Assembly (NCBI GenBank): GCA_003280655.1
Contig: QCEK01000006.1
Location: 1 to 64,000, forward strand
Source: Prochlorococcus sp. AG-355-O17
Lineage (GTDB): Bacteria; Cyanobacteriota; Cyanobacteriia; PCC-6307; Cyanobiaceae
DNA length: 64,000 bases
Reading direction: 5' to 3'
Made by a program: the position numbers and the translations under genes. The notes under the pieces were generated by a model, which saw only the letters and a list, made by a program, of their open reading frames with translations, had not been told where the DNA came from and did not search any database. Below, one piece after another: positions 31,627 to 41,495 of the stretch. How positions within the stretch are numbered: position 1 is the first letter of the stretch; every line of letters starts with the position of its first letter.

Positions 31627-32025
31627 TTAATTTAAATTTAATTCTAAATATTCAAAAAGTGTTGATAATCTTTGGGGATCTTTTAAGAATAACCAGCCAA
31701 TGAGAGTTTCAAAACCAGTTGCTCTTGAATATATCGTGGGGTCTGAAGACTTTGGATATCTCTTAGTTTTATTTCTAGCACGCCTTATTAGATCTATTTC
31801 ATTTGAATTTAATAAATGTTCAATTTGACTTAATGATTTTGACTGTGATTTTGCTTTTACTTCGTTAACTACTGATAAATGGAGATCTTTAGATTTCAAA
31901 GGGAAATGAACATGTCTTAATCTTTGGTGAAGCTCCCATACCGAATCCCCAAGCCAAGCAAGTTGAATAACACCAATATCCTCAGGAGATCCATAAGGAA
32001 CTAAGTTTTGAATCCAATAATTCAA
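31627..32025 (-). CDS. mrnC: Mini-ribonuclease III
   Basis: QLAWLGDSVWELHQRLR, YSRATGFETLIGWLFL. Confidence 0.9.
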   Translation of the reverse strand: MNYWIQNLVPYGSPEDIGVIQLAWLGDSVWELHQRLRHVHFPLKSKDLHLSVVNEVKAKSQSKSLSQIEHLLNSNEIDLIRRARNKTKRYPKSSDPTIYSRATGFETLIGWLFLKDPQRLSTLFEYLELNLN

Positions 32026-32318
32026 TTTTTTAAATAATTTATTGCATCTTCAAGGCTTGACTTCAAGTTAAGAAAATCTCCTAGACGAACAAGTTTAATT
32101 GTTTGGGCCACTCTCGAATTACCGACGACAGAGAACCCAGTTTTCGACTTTTTGCATTGTTTTGCAGTTTGAACAAGAGCTCCAAGACCCGAGGAATCTA
32201 AGAAATCTATTTTTGTAAGATCAATAATGAATGGAAGCTCATTTTTTAAATTATTAGTAACAAAAGTCTTAAATTGTTTTTCTGAGAAAGCATCAAGTTG
32301 ACCTTTAAAACTAAACAC
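32022..32318 (-). CDS. STAS-domain anti-sigma factor antagonist
   Basis: LTKIDFLDSSGLGALVQTAKQC. Confidence 0.9.
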   Translation of the reverse strand: MFSFKGQLDAFSEKQFKTFVTNNLKNELPFIIDLTKIDFLDSSGLGALVQTAKQCKKSKTGFSVVGNSRVAQTIKLVRLGDFLNLKSSLEDAINYLKN

Positions 32319-32448
32319 AATAATGTTTGTTTTAATCTCTAGGTTTCCTCTTAAAGAAACCGTTAACTTCTGAAAATCTTCTATGATCTAATACCTCCAA
32401 AAAATTAATATATCAAATGTAATTATCAAATCAAAAGAAAACAATATG

Positions 32449-33588
32449 TCAACATCTTTCTAACATTAGAGAAACAAATTTTTTAAATAAATAATCTGAA
32501 TCATGTGGGCCAGGTCCTGCTTCTGGATGATATTGCACACTAAATATTGGCTTATTATTAACCTCTAAACCAGCTACAGTTTTATCATTAAGGTTGTAAT
32601 GGGTTATTCTAACTATGTCATTTGGGAGAGAATTAGGATCAATAGTGAAACCATGATTCTGACTAGTTATCTCAATTTTATTATTTTCACCACAAGGATG
32701 ATTTAAACCACGATGTCCAAAAGGTAATTTATAAGTTGTACCCCCCAATGCTAATCCAAATATTTGGTGGCCAAGGCAAATACCAAACATAGGGATTTCA
32801 CCATATTCAATAAGTGATTTTGCTAAGTCTATACCTTCAGAAACAGAAGAAGGATCTCCTGGACCATTTGAGAAAAATATGCCATCAGGCTTATTAGATA
32901 GAACATCTTTAAGAGAAGATCGATAAGGCAAAACCAAAACTTCACAACCATGAGATACAAATCTATTTAGAATTGAATTTTTAATTCCAAAATCAATTGC
33001 TACTATTTTTAATTTTTTAGAAGATTTAGTGTATCTTTCTCTTAAATCAAAATTTGTTTGTGTATGGTTTTGCAATAAATATTGTTGCTTTGTTGAAACT
33101 AATTTTGATAAATTCAGTCCCTCCATATTTGGTATATCATGAATTATCTTTAGACAACTTTCATTAGTTTTTTCTAGAGAGGTAATAACTCCATTCATAG
33201 CGCCACTAGATCTTAAAATCTTAACAAGAGCCCTTGTATCAATTCCATAAAGACCTATGATATTTTTTTCGATCAACCATTGATTAAAATTTTTTTTAGA
33301 TCTCCAATTGCTATTATTAGATGAAAAATTTCTAACAATTATCCCCTTAACATTAATATTAGATTCTGAATCTTCAAGATTAATACCAGTATTTCCAATC
33401 TCTGGATATGTGAATGTTAATATCTGTCCATAGTAACTTGGATCAGTAATAACTTCTTGATATCCGGTCATTCCTGTATTAAAAACTATTTCACCAATAG
33501 CTGTACCAGAAACACCAAAAGAGAATCCTGGAAATACAATTCCGTTACTTAAAACTAATTTTGCGTTTTTCTTATATGGATTAATCAT
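32449..33588 (-). CDS. carA: carbamoyl-phosphate synthase small subunit
   Basis: MTGYQEVITDPSY, GPGDPSS, FGICLGHQIFGLALGG. Confidence 0.97.
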   Translation of the reverse strand: MINPYKKNAKLVLSNGIVFPGFSFGVSGTAIGEIVFNTGMTGYQEVITDPSYYGQILTFTYPEIGNTGINLEDSESNINVKGIIVRNFSSNNSNWRSKKNFNQWLIEKNIIGLYGIDTRALVKILRSSGAMNGVITSLEKTNESCLKIIHDIPNMEGLNLSKLVSTKQQYLLQNHTQTNFDLRERYTKSSKKLKIVAIDFGIKNSILNRFVSHGCEVLVLPYRSSLKDVLSNKPDGIFFSNGPGDPSSVSEGIDLAKSLIEYGEIPMFGICLGHQIFGLALGGTTYKLPFGHRGLNHPCGENNKIEITSQNHGFTIDPNSLPNDIVRITHYNLNDKTVAGLEVNNKPIFSVQYHPEAGPGPHDSDYLFKKFVSLMLERC

Positions 33589-33602
33589 TAATTTGAAATT
33601 AA

Positions 33603-34637
33603 TTAATTTACTGATAAATAATTTTTTAGGAGTAAAAACTTTTTCCAGGGATTACCTTGATTAATCGAAAATAAAGCTTTATTAAATCCTTGATTTAAAT
33701 TATCCTCAATTCCCGCGGCCCAAAGAACTAAAGCAGCATTCAAGGCAACAACATCCATATGGGATTTCTGTCCAGAACCATTTAAAACATTTTTTAATAT
33801 CTCCTCGTTGGACTCAAGATCAGAAACGACAAGCTTTTCATTAGAAATATTTTCATGGCTAAAATCTAAAATATTAACATTTGAAAACCTTAATTCACCA
33901 TTTTCAACAAAGACTAATTTATTTTCTCCTTGAAGAGAAGCTTCATCAAGTCCGCCAGAGCCATGAACTACTATTGCTCTATTCATCCCCATTTTTAAAA
34001 GCGCTCTTCCCATAGGTTCTAAAAGATCCTCAGAAGCAACACCCAAAACTTGCGCATTGGGTCTTAAGGGATTTACTAACGGTCCGAGTTGATTAAATAC
34101 TGTCCTAATTCCAAGAGTCTTTCTTAATGGAGCAAGTTTTATTAAAGATTTATGCCAAACAGGTGCGAACAAAAAAGTTATTCCAATTTCACTTACGGCT
34201 GTAATTACTTTTTCTAATGCACAATTTAAATTTAAACCAAGATTCGACAAAACATCAGCAGAGCCAACTTTTCCGCTAGCACTTTTATTTCCGTGTTTTG
34301 CAATTTTTACCCCACAAGATGCCGCTACAAATGCAACTGCAGTTGAAATATTGAATGTATTAGCTCCATCACCTCCTGTTCCACAAGTATCTACCAAATA
34401 CAAATTTGGTCTTGCCACTGGCAATTCGCAAACATTTAAGAGTTCCTGAGCCATAGAACTTAGTTCGACACCAGTAGAACTCTTTGCTCTCAAAGCACTC
34501 AAAAAAGCTCCTGTTTCAACATCTGAAATTTCATCACTAAGCCATCTTTGCATTAAAGATCTAGAAGTTAATTCATCAAGGTCCCTTCCCTCCAATAAAT
34601 TATTTAGAATTTCAGCGTTTGATAAATCAGAAGACAT
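33603..34637 (-). CDS. trpD: anthranilate phosphoribosyltransferase
   Basis: [34 protein letters not shown]. Confidence 0.97.
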   Translation of the reverse strand: MSSDLSNAEILNNLLEGRDLDELTSRSLMQRWLSDEISDVETGAFLSALRAKSSTGVELSSMAQELLNVCELPVARPNLYLVDTCGTGGDGANTFNISTAVAFVAASCGVKIAKHGNKSASGKVGSADVLSNLGLNLNCALEKVITAVSEIGITFLFAPVWHKSLIKLAPLRKTLGIRTVFNQLGPLVNPLRPNAQVLGVASEDLLEPMGRALLKMGMNRAIVVHGSGGLDEASLQGENKLVFVENGELRFSNVNILDFSHENISNEKLVVSDLESNEEILKNVLNGSGQKSHMDVVALNAALVLWAAGIEDNLNQGFNKALFSINQGNPWKKFLLLKNYLSVN

Positions 34638-34668
34638 TTATTTATGGAAGAAATTATGAAGATAAAAT

Positions 34669-34965
34669 TTAATTTGAGGTATCAAAACCTGAGCCAACTA
34701 AATCTTTATTTGTATTAGAAGGCCTGAAGCTTTTTGTCCAAATCGTTTTTGTTTTTGAAAAAAGCTCATTTTTAGTGATCTTCCAAAAATTTAAAATTTT
34801 TTCAATATCTTTTTTAATTTCAATTTCTCCAGGGAAATTGGTATAACGATTTATTAATCTAGCTAAATTGACATAGTCAAAATCTTCGGGTGTTTTTTTA
34901 GTGATAAGTGAATCTATAATGTTTTTGTCGGTTTCATGTAATGGATGAGCTTGATCGTTACCCAT
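34669..34965 (-). CDS. DUF3288-like protein
   Basis: DQAHPLHETDKNIIDSL, LARLINRYTNFPG. Confidence 0.65.
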   Translation of the reverse strand: MGNDQAHPLHETDKNIIDSLITKKTPEDFDYVNLARLINRYTNFPGEIEIKKDIEKILNFWKITKNELFSKTKTIWTKSFRPSNTNKDLVGSGFDTSN

Positions 34966-35045
34966 AAGTAAATACTAAATCATTTATAAAATTAGCTCAC
35001 ATATTCAAAAATGAAACATTATCTTAATCATATCGGCAAAATAAA

Positions 35046-36791
35046 ATGAAAAACTTAAAGTTAAAAGTTATATTTAAATACCTAAGGCCATACAAAAAAG
35101 AATTCTTTCATGGAGCTTTAGCTCTATTAGTAGTGAACATATTAAGTGTTGTAATACCCTTAGAAGTAAAAAACATAATTGATCAATTACAAAATGGGTT
35201 TTCATCTGATTTTGTTATTTCTAAATCGTTGTGGTTAATATTTTTAGCAACTTCTATGGGTTTAATAAGATTATTTTCAAGACAGATTGTTTTCGGCATA
35301 GGTAGAAAAGTAGAGGTAAATCTTCGTCAAAAACTTTTTGACCATTTACTTATTCAAGATCCAGAATGGATCCAAAAAAAAGGTAGTGGAGACATTATTA
35401 GTAGAGCTACAAGCGATGTTGAAAACATAAGAAGACTATTAGGGTTTACTGTTTTAAGCTTGTGCAACATTGTCTTAGCTTATTCATTCACTATTCCTTC
35501 AATGATTTCGATTAATAAGACATTAACAATATCAGCTTTAATGATATTCCCACTAATCCTTGGAATTGTAAGTCTATTCGGTGGCAGAATGGTTAATCAA
35601 AGAAAAGCTCAACAAGAATCATTATCAAAACTTAGTGATCTAATACAAGAAGATCTTTCTGGCATAAGTGCTATCAAAATTTATGCCCAAGAAAATGCTG
35701 AGCAAAAAGAATTTCAAACATATAATAATGCTTATCGTAATTCAGCGATAAAACTAGCAAGAACAGCGAGTACCCTATTCCCATTGTTGCAAGGTATTTC
35801 CTCAATTTCGTTATTGATTTTATTATCACTTGGAACTTTTCAACTAGAGAGCGGATTTATATCGATAGGTGGCTTGGTAGCTTTAATTTTATACGTAGAA
35901 AGACTAGTCTTCCCCACAGCTCTATTAGGTTTCACCTTAAATACTTTTCAACTCGGTCAAGTAAGTTTAGATCGTGTGGAAGAAATATTACAGAACAATC
36001 CAAACATTGTAGATAGAGCAGACACTAAATTTTTAAAAAGAGAGGTTAAAGGATTCTTAGAAGCAAAAAATTTAACAATAAAGTATCCCGGATCAAAATT
36101 TAATTCATTAAACGGTCTTAATTTTAAAATTTATCCTGGAGAACTTATTGCAATAGTCGGCCCAGTAGGTTGTGGCAAGACAACGCTAGCAAAGTCTCTA
36201 GGAAGAATTATTGAAATTCCAGACAATCAATTATTTTTAGATGAAATTGATGTAAAAACCTTCAAATTAAGTGATCTTAGAAAAAATATTTCAATCGTTC
36301 CTCAAGAAGCATTCTTATTTACTTCTACAATTTCAGAAAACTTAAGTTTTGGAGAACCTAAAGCTTCTAAATTTCTAGTTAAAGAAAGCGCAACAAAAGC
36401 TGGATTGATTGATGATATTAATAGTTTTCCTCAAAAGTTTAAAACCATAGTTGGTGAAAGAGGTATTACATTAAGTGGGGGACAAAGGCAAAGAACTGCA
36501 CTTGGAAGAGCACTTCTTGTGAATTCTCGTATTGTTGTTCTTGATGATGCTTTGGCAAGCGTAGATAATAAAACTGCCGCAAGAATAATAGATGAAATGA
36601 GTAATAGAAGTAGTAAAACAATCATAATGATTAGTCACCAACTTTCTGTTGCAGCTACTTGTGATAGGGTATTAGTAATGGATAAAGGGAAAATAGTACA
36701 AGAAGGGAGCCATAAAGATTTAGTAAAAGAGAATGGGCTATATAAAAAACTTTGGGAAAGAGAACTTGCTACCAGAATTATTAAGAGTTAA
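35046..36791 (+). CDS. ABC exporter, fused permease/ATP-binding
   Basis: ABC-TM region plus Walker A GPVGCGKTT, LSGGQRQRTALGRAL. Confidence 0.92.
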   Translation: MKNLKLKVIFKYLRPYKKEFFHGALALLVVNILSVVIPLEVKNIIDQLQNGFSSDFVISKSLWLIFLATSMGLIRLFSRQIVFGIGRKVEVNLRQKLFDHLLIQDPEWIQKKGSGDIISRATSDVENIRRLLGFTVLSLCNIVLAYSFTIPSMISINKTLTISALMIFPLILGIVSLFGGRMVNQRKAQQESLSKLSDLIQEDLSGISAIKIYAQENAEQKEFQTYNNAYRNSAIKLARTASTLFPLLQGISSISLLILLSLGTFQLESGFISIGGLVALILYVERLVFPTALLGFTLNTFQLGQVSLDRVEEILQNNPNIVDRADTKFLKREVKGFLEAKNLTIKYPGSKFNSLNGLNFKIYPGELIAIVGPVGCGKTTLAKSLGRIIEIPDNQLFLDEIDVKTFKLSDLRKNISIVPQEAFLFTSTISENLSFGEPKASKFLVKESATKAGLIDDINSFPQKFKTIVGERGITLSGGQRQRTALGRALLVNSRIVVLDDALASVDNKTAARIIDEMSNRSSKTIIMISHQLSVAATCDRVLVMDKGKIVQEGSHKDLVKENGLYKKLWERELATRIIKS

Positions 36792-36826
36792 AAACTTTTT
36801 TAACTTATAATAAAGAGATTTAATAC

Positions 36827-37555
36827 ATGTTTAAATTCCTGAAAAACATTATGAATAATGAAGAGGTAGATTTAACTAATGATGGTAAGTCATTACATAG
36901 AATATTAAAAACAGATATTAAAAAATATCCTAATATCCAAGAAGATGAAATAATTTTTGGGTGCGGTTGTTTCTGGGGAGCTGAAAAATGTTTTTGGAAA
37001 CTTCCTGGAGTTGTCACGACATCTGTAGGATATGCAGGCGGTGAAAAAAATAATCCAACTTATTATGAAGTATGTTCCGGCTTAACTGGTCATTCAGAGG
37101 TTGTAAGAGTTATATGGGACAAAAGGGAAATAGATATAAGTGATTTATTAAAAATGTTTTGGGAATGCCATGACCCCACTCAAAAAAACAGGCAAGGTAA
37201 TGATGTGGGAACTCAATATAGATCAGCAATATATTACACAAATAAAAATAATTTAAGAACCATATTGGCCAGCAAGGAACAATATCAAAAGGAACTAAAC
37301 AAAGAAAATCTTGGATTAATCGAAACGGAAATAAAGATGATTGATGAATATTTTTATGCGGAACAATACCATCAACAATATCTGGCATCAGCTGGAAGCA
37401 GGCAGTATTGCTCAGCGTCCCCTACAAAAGTTAAGTTAGAAGTTTTTACTGGAAGCAACTACAAATTAAAAGACCATATATGGGAAAACTTTAATTGGGA
37501 AGTTGATAAGTGTGTATTGAGATCTGATAACAATCCTATAAAGAATAACATTTAA
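36827..37555 (+). CDS. msrA: peptide-methionine (S)-S-oxide reductase
   Basis: GCFWGAEKCFWKLPGVVTTSVGYAGG. Confidence 0.95.
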   Translation: MFKFLKNIMNNEEVDLTNDGKSLHRILKTDIKKYPNIQEDEIIFGCGCFWGAEKCFWKLPGVVTTSVGYAGGEKNNPTYYEVCSGLTGHSEVVRVIWDKREIDISDLLKMFWECHDPTQKNRQGNDVGTQYRSAIYYTNKNNLRTILASKEQYQKELNKENLGLIETEIKMIDEYFYAEQYHQQYLASAGSRQYCSASPTKVKLEVFTGSNYKLKDHIWENFNWEVDKCVLRSDNNPIKNNI

Positions 37556-37582
37556 ATCAATCTTATATTTATAGTATAGGAA

Positions 37583-37656
37583 CGGGGCGTAGCGCAGTTT
37601 GGTAGCGCACCACTTTGGGGTAGTGGGGGTCGTGGGTTCAAATCCCGCCGTTCCGA
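37583..37656 (+). tRNA. tRNA-Pro (anticodon GGG), CCA not encoded
   Basis: cloverleaf: CGGGGCG/CGTTCCG acceptor (GU pairs), CCACT-TTGGGGT-AGTGG anticodon arm, GGGTTCAAATCCC T-arm. Confidence 0.95.
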
Positions 37657-37809
37657 TTACTTTTCATCTTCATTAATCAAAGATTTGTATAGTTTGTATG
37701 AGCTTATTCCTACGGCTATAAATGTAAAAGAAGAAAAAAATGCTAAAATCAAAATAGTGATATTTGAAACTTCTACTTCACCTAGTTGAAAAGATATAAA
37801 AATATTCAT
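37657..37809 (-). CDS. small single-TM hypothetical protein (50 aa)
   Basis: manual translation MNIFISFQLGEVEVSNITILILAFFSSFTFIAVGISSYKLYKSLINEDEK; abuts the tRNA end. Confidence 0.55.
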   Translation of the reverse strand: MNIFISFQLGEVEVSNITILILAFFSSFTFIAVGISSYKLYKSLINEDEK

Positions 37810-37863
37810 TAGAAAGAATTTTTATAAACCCTAACACAATTGCAAAAAGTTTTTCTAAGCCCA

Positions 37864-38664
37864 TTATAAATTCAGAAGTATTACAAACCCAAAAATAATT
37901 CGATATATAATAAATATTTTCAACCCATTTGATGAAAAATACTTTAATAAGAAATCTATAGCTATTAAAGAGGTCAAAAATGTCGTAATAAGACCAACAA
38001 AAAGAGGGGGGAAACCCAATAAAAAAAATTCATTAAAAGAAGAAATAAACTCAACAATCGCAGCGATACAAATAGCTGGCATCCCTAAAAGAAAAGAAAA
38101 TTTCGCGGCATCACCTATTTCCCAACCTGATATTAGAGCGCTAGAAATAGTGACGCCCGATCTTGAAACACCCGGGATAATAGCAAATGCCTGAAAGAAA
38201 CCTATCAATAAACTATGCGAATAATTATGGTTTTTAATATTAATAGAACCTCTTTTAGAACTATCTGCCAAGTACATAAAAAAAGCCATTAGGAATGATA
38301 CTAATGCAATAGACACATTTGAACGAAGAACTTTATCAAAAAAATAAGGAACAAATATTTTTATACTCCCACCAAGCAAAATAATTGGAATAGTACCAAT
38401 CAAAATAGACTTTATTAACCTTTCATGTAAGAGATAGTCAAGAAATCTTTTAGAAGATTGACTTCTGAAATTAAAAATATCACTCCTAAAATACCAAGCT
38501 AAAGCTAATACACTTCCAAGTTGAATAGTTGCGGAAAAAGAGGCGCCAGGATCATCAATACCTAAAAAAAGAGATACAACTTTTAAGTGAGCCGTACTAC
38601 TCACAGGAAGAAACTCCGTTAACCCTTGAATGATTCCATACAAAATAAATTTTAAATATTCCAA
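37864..38664 (-). CDS. uppP: undecaprenyl-diphosphate phosphatase
   Basis: GIIQGLTEFLPVSSTAHL, IPGVSRSGVTIS. Confidence 0.96.
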   Translation of the reverse strand: MEYLKFILYGIIQGLTEFLPVSSTAHLKVVSLFLGIDDPGASFSATIQLGSVLALAWYFRSDIFNFRSQSSKRFLDYLLHERLIKSILIGTIPIILLGGSIKIFVPYFFDKVLRSNVSIALVSFLMAFFMYLADSSKRGSINIKNHNYSHSLLIGFFQAFAIIPGVSRSGVTISSALISGWEIGDAAKFSFLLGMPAICIAAIVEFISSFNEFFLLGFPPLFVGLITTFLTSLIAIDFLLKYFSSNGLKIFIIYRIIFGFVILLNL

Positions 38665-38733
38665 AAAAATTATTAAAGTACCTTATTAATTAATAGCAAT
38701 TTACATTTATTTATTAAAAGCTAATATAGAAAG

Positions 38734-39005
38734 ATGAAAAAAAGACTTTTTTAACATTATTGTTTCTTCTTAATTTAGTATTTTCTGATTCTGCAAAAGC
38801 TAACTACTGGTTAATAGTTGGAACTTATAGGCAAGGGCCAGGAAGAAGGCTAGAAGTAAGTGGAATAACAAGTCCCTCTTTACATTCTATTCGCATGAAA
38901 GATTTAGATACATGTAAAAAAGCAGGAGAAAAAATTACAAATGATATATTCAAGCCAGTTTGGCAATTTGATAGTAGATGGGCTTGTGTATTTAGAGGTG
39001 ATTGA
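38734..39005 (+). pseudogene. small secreted-protein gene; ATG and signal peptide start are 1 nt out of frame with the ORF (track start TTG 38760). Possible frameshift, slippage or sequencing indel rather than a proven pseudogene
   Basis: ATG AAA AAA AGA CTT TTT TAA; +1 nt in A7 or T6 would give MKKRLFLTLLFLLNLVFSDSAKA|NYW... Confidence 0.45.
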
Positions 39006-39014
39006 TAATAAATT

Positions 39015-39149
39015 CACCTTTTAACATCATGAGCACAACCATCTCCTTTGTAGTTTTCACTCTCGTAAAAATCATTTTTTGTGCCAAAGTAAACTGTTAA
39101 TAAAACGAAAGGTAAACTTAATATAAATAAAATAGTTGTTAAATCCATA
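39015..39149 (-). CDS. small single-TM hypothetical protein (about 44 aa); start approximate
   Basis: manual translation ...SLPFVLLTVYFGTKNDFYESENYKGDGCAHDVKR; start region read with about 1 nt uncertainty. Confidence 0.4.
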
Positions 39150-39212
39150 GTGTTAACTTAATTAGTAAGGTTATTAAAAACGCGAATAACCAATTGGTAA
39201 TTAAACTCAGCT

Positions 39213-39338
39213 TTAATAATCTGTGGGTCCTTTAATACCAAGATAAAAGAAGGCGCCTAAACCAACTAAAAGTAAAACTCCAGCGATAGCTGCAGAAGGA
39301 ACAAAACCTCCTATTGCAAAGGAAGAAAAATAATACAT
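39213..39338 (-). CDS. small single-TM protein (41 aa) resembling small photosynthetic-complex subunits
   Basis: manual translation MYYFSSFAIGGFVPSAAIAGVLLLVGLGAFFYLGIKGPTDY. Confidence 0.55.
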   Translation of the reverse strand: MYYFSSFAIGGFVPSAAIAGVLLLVGLGAFFYLGIKGPTDY

Positions 39339-39427
39339 CTATAAAACTAAAACTAGTTAGATAATATCAATAAAAAATGGGTATTTGTAAAAAATTTTGA
39401 CTCGAAGACAATTAGAGAATATTTACT

Positions 39428-39655
39428 TTAAGCAACTAAAGTCGTATCTTCATTATCAGCAGAAATTCTTATTCTCTCTTCCAACTTGGGGCCATATAAT
39501 TCATTTCCCCAGATTTCAACTCTTGAATCATTTGGGGCCATAAAAGTAAGAATGTCAGTTGGGAATAAAACTCTTTCTAAGAAAAAATTTGATGGACCAA
39601 TACATCTCAAGACAACCATCCTACAGCCCTCATTTTTGTAAGAAAACTCAACCAT
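39428..39655 (-). CDS. DUF1830 domain protein
   Basis: RMVVLRCIGPSNFFLERVLFP...VEIWGNELYGP. Confidence 0.75.
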   Translation of the reverse strand: MVEFSYKNEGCRMVVLRCIGPSNFFLERVLFPTDILTFMAPNDSRVEIWGNELYGPKLEERIRISADNEDTTLVA

Positions 39656-39746
39656 CCCTTAGCAGCAAAATATATTTAATTAAACACTACTAAGTACAAA
39701 AAAAAATGTATAAAAAATTACTGAAAAAAAAGAAATTTAGAAAATG

Positions 39747-40691
39747 CTACAAATTCAATCCAGCCTCAACTAACTTTCTTTCTTGATCAATTAATAAAAG
39801 CGCATAGGATTTCATAACATCAAAACTTTTATGAGGAATTGAGACATTGAGCATTCTCAAGAAATTAAATAAATTTTCATCTTTAAGGGCGTTTCCTTTT
39901 TGTAAAAACATTTCTTTTTCCTGATTTGTTTTCCATATATTCATATATTCAATCTTCAATGGCTTTAAGTGCCAAATATTGTCTATTAAATTCCAAACAT
40001 CTAAATATTCTTTTAGGTTATTTTGAATTTTTAATAAATAAGATGATTCATGAAGACTCAAATCTTTTGTATTTATGGGTCGATCATTTATGTCAACAGA
40101 ATAAGGTTTTATTCCCAAAAACCATCCCTCAAGAATTAATAAATCAGGATTATCTAATCTCCAATGAGATCTATCTCCTAAACCATTTCTTAAAGATTTG
40201 TCGAAAACTGGTACATTTAATTCTCCATTTATCTTCCAATTTAATAATTTTTCATGCATTAATTTTACTGAGTGACTTCCAGGAAAACCTCTTGAAACAT
40301 TCCAAGGATTATTCTGAATTGCTAATTTCATTTCATTTGAGGGGAGATAAAAATCGTCAATTGAAATAACCGCAATTTTGAAGTTTAATTTTAACGATAT
40401 AGCTTCGAGCCATTTACCTAGAGTTGTTTTACCTGTGCCAGGCAGAGCTGAGATTCCAATTATTTTTCTATCAGAAAAATTATTTTGAAATTTATAAGCC
40501 TGAGATAAAAGAGGTAAAGCCAAACCCCAAATCCAATCATCATTTACCTTATTATTCCAATATTGATCAATTGAAAGAATGTTTCTTTTATTATTCCAAA
40601 AATTGAACCAATCATCCAAGGATTCCCAACCAATATCAATTATTAATTTTTCAAATTTTTCTAGAGGAAAATTAATATCTAAATCTTTCAC
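39747..40691 (-). CDS. glycerate kinase (plant GLYK-like, P-loop)
   Basis: GISALPGTGKTTLGKWLEAI, ISIDDFYLP, LILEGWFLG. Confidence 0.85.
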   Translation of the reverse strand: MKDLDINFPLEKFEKLIIDIGWESLDDWFNFWNNKRNILSIDQYWNNKVNDDWIWGLALPLLSQAYKFQNNFSDRKIIGISALPGTGKTTLGKWLEAISLKLNFKIAVISIDDFYLPSNEMKLAIQNNPWNVSRGFPGSHSVKLMHEKLLNWKINGELNVPVFDKSLRNGLGDRSHWRLDNPDLLILEGWFLGIKPYSVDINDRPINTKDLSLHESSYLLKIQNNLKEYLDVWNLIDNIWHLKPLKIEYMNIWKTNQEKEMFLQKGNALKDENLFNFLRMLNVSIPHKSFDVMKSYALLLIDQERKLVEAGLNL

Positions 40692-40695
40692 CTTT

Positions 40696-41493
40696 CTAAC
40701 TTAATACTCGCTTATTTATTAATTTATTGATTTCATTTTTCCAACCATATCCATTTGGTTCAGAAGCCAAAGTAAATTCCAAATCTTTTAATTGATCTAG
40801 TAAATTTAAGTTAGGTCCATCTATTCCAGGAATAACTATTTTAGTATCTGAGTTTAAAAGTAGAGGCAAATCATTTGGAGAATCGCCTAAACCTATAATT
40901 TCAATATTATGAACATTTGAATATTCTTTAAGAGCATTTATTGCTTTCCCTTTATTCGATTTTGTAGATAATAAGTGACTCATTCTATTGCCCTTAAAAA
41001 TATCAACATTGAATTTTTTACAACAAATATTAATTTTCTCTTCTAAATAACTTGGCGGATTTAAAAAAGGCATACTCCAGTGTCTATCACGCATTAAATT
41101 CAATGAGTCGCCTACTAAACCTGTAAGCTGAGTGGCTTCTTGATCAGTGAGATTATTAAGAGGAGTAAGTTTGTAATCAATTTCTTTAGAAATAAAATTT
41201 AAGATTTCTTCAAGAGATTCGTATTTTATTCCAAGAATAATTTCTCCATTTACTCTTTTAAGAGATTCACCATATATTGCTGCACCATTCTCAACAATGT
41301 AAGGATCCGTCAAGTTAAGTTCTTTTCTGATAACTTTTACTTCAGAAGCGGTTTTGCTTGTACAAAGAATTACGGGTATAGATAATTTTTGTAGTTTTTT
41401 TATAGTTTCTTTAGCAGGTGATAAATCATATGAGTGATCCATTAAAGTACCATCTACATCACTTACTACCCAAATAGAAGAATTTTCTATCAT
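40696..41493 (-). CDS. HAD phosphatase, mannosyl/glucosyl-3-phosphoglycerate phosphatase family
   Basis: VSDVDGTLMDHSY, GLGDSPNDLPLL; next to gpgS-like gene. Confidence 0.85.
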   Translation of the reverse strand: MIENSSIWVVSDVDGTLMDHSYDLSPAKETIKKLQKLSIPVILCTSKTASEVKVIRKELNLTDPYIVENGAAIYGESLKRVNGEIILGIKYESLEEILNFISKEIDYKLTPLNNLTDQEATQLTGLVGDSLNLMRDRHWSMPFLNPPSYLEEKINICCKKFNVDIFKGNRMSHLLSTKSNKGKAINALKEYSNVHNIEIIGLGDSPNDLPLLLNSDTKIVIPGIDGPNLNLLDQLKDLEFTLASEPNGYGWKNEINKLINKRVLS

Positions 41494-41495
41494 TT

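Noticed and set aside
32336-32384. Stem GGTTTC/GAAACC downstream of carA as a terminator
   Set aside because: Only 6 bp and no U-tract on either strand.
37110-37388. 92-aa minus ORF
   Set aside because: Antisense to msrA.
39926-40369. 147-aa + ORF
   Set aside because: Entirely antisense to the glycerate kinase; no recognisable domain.
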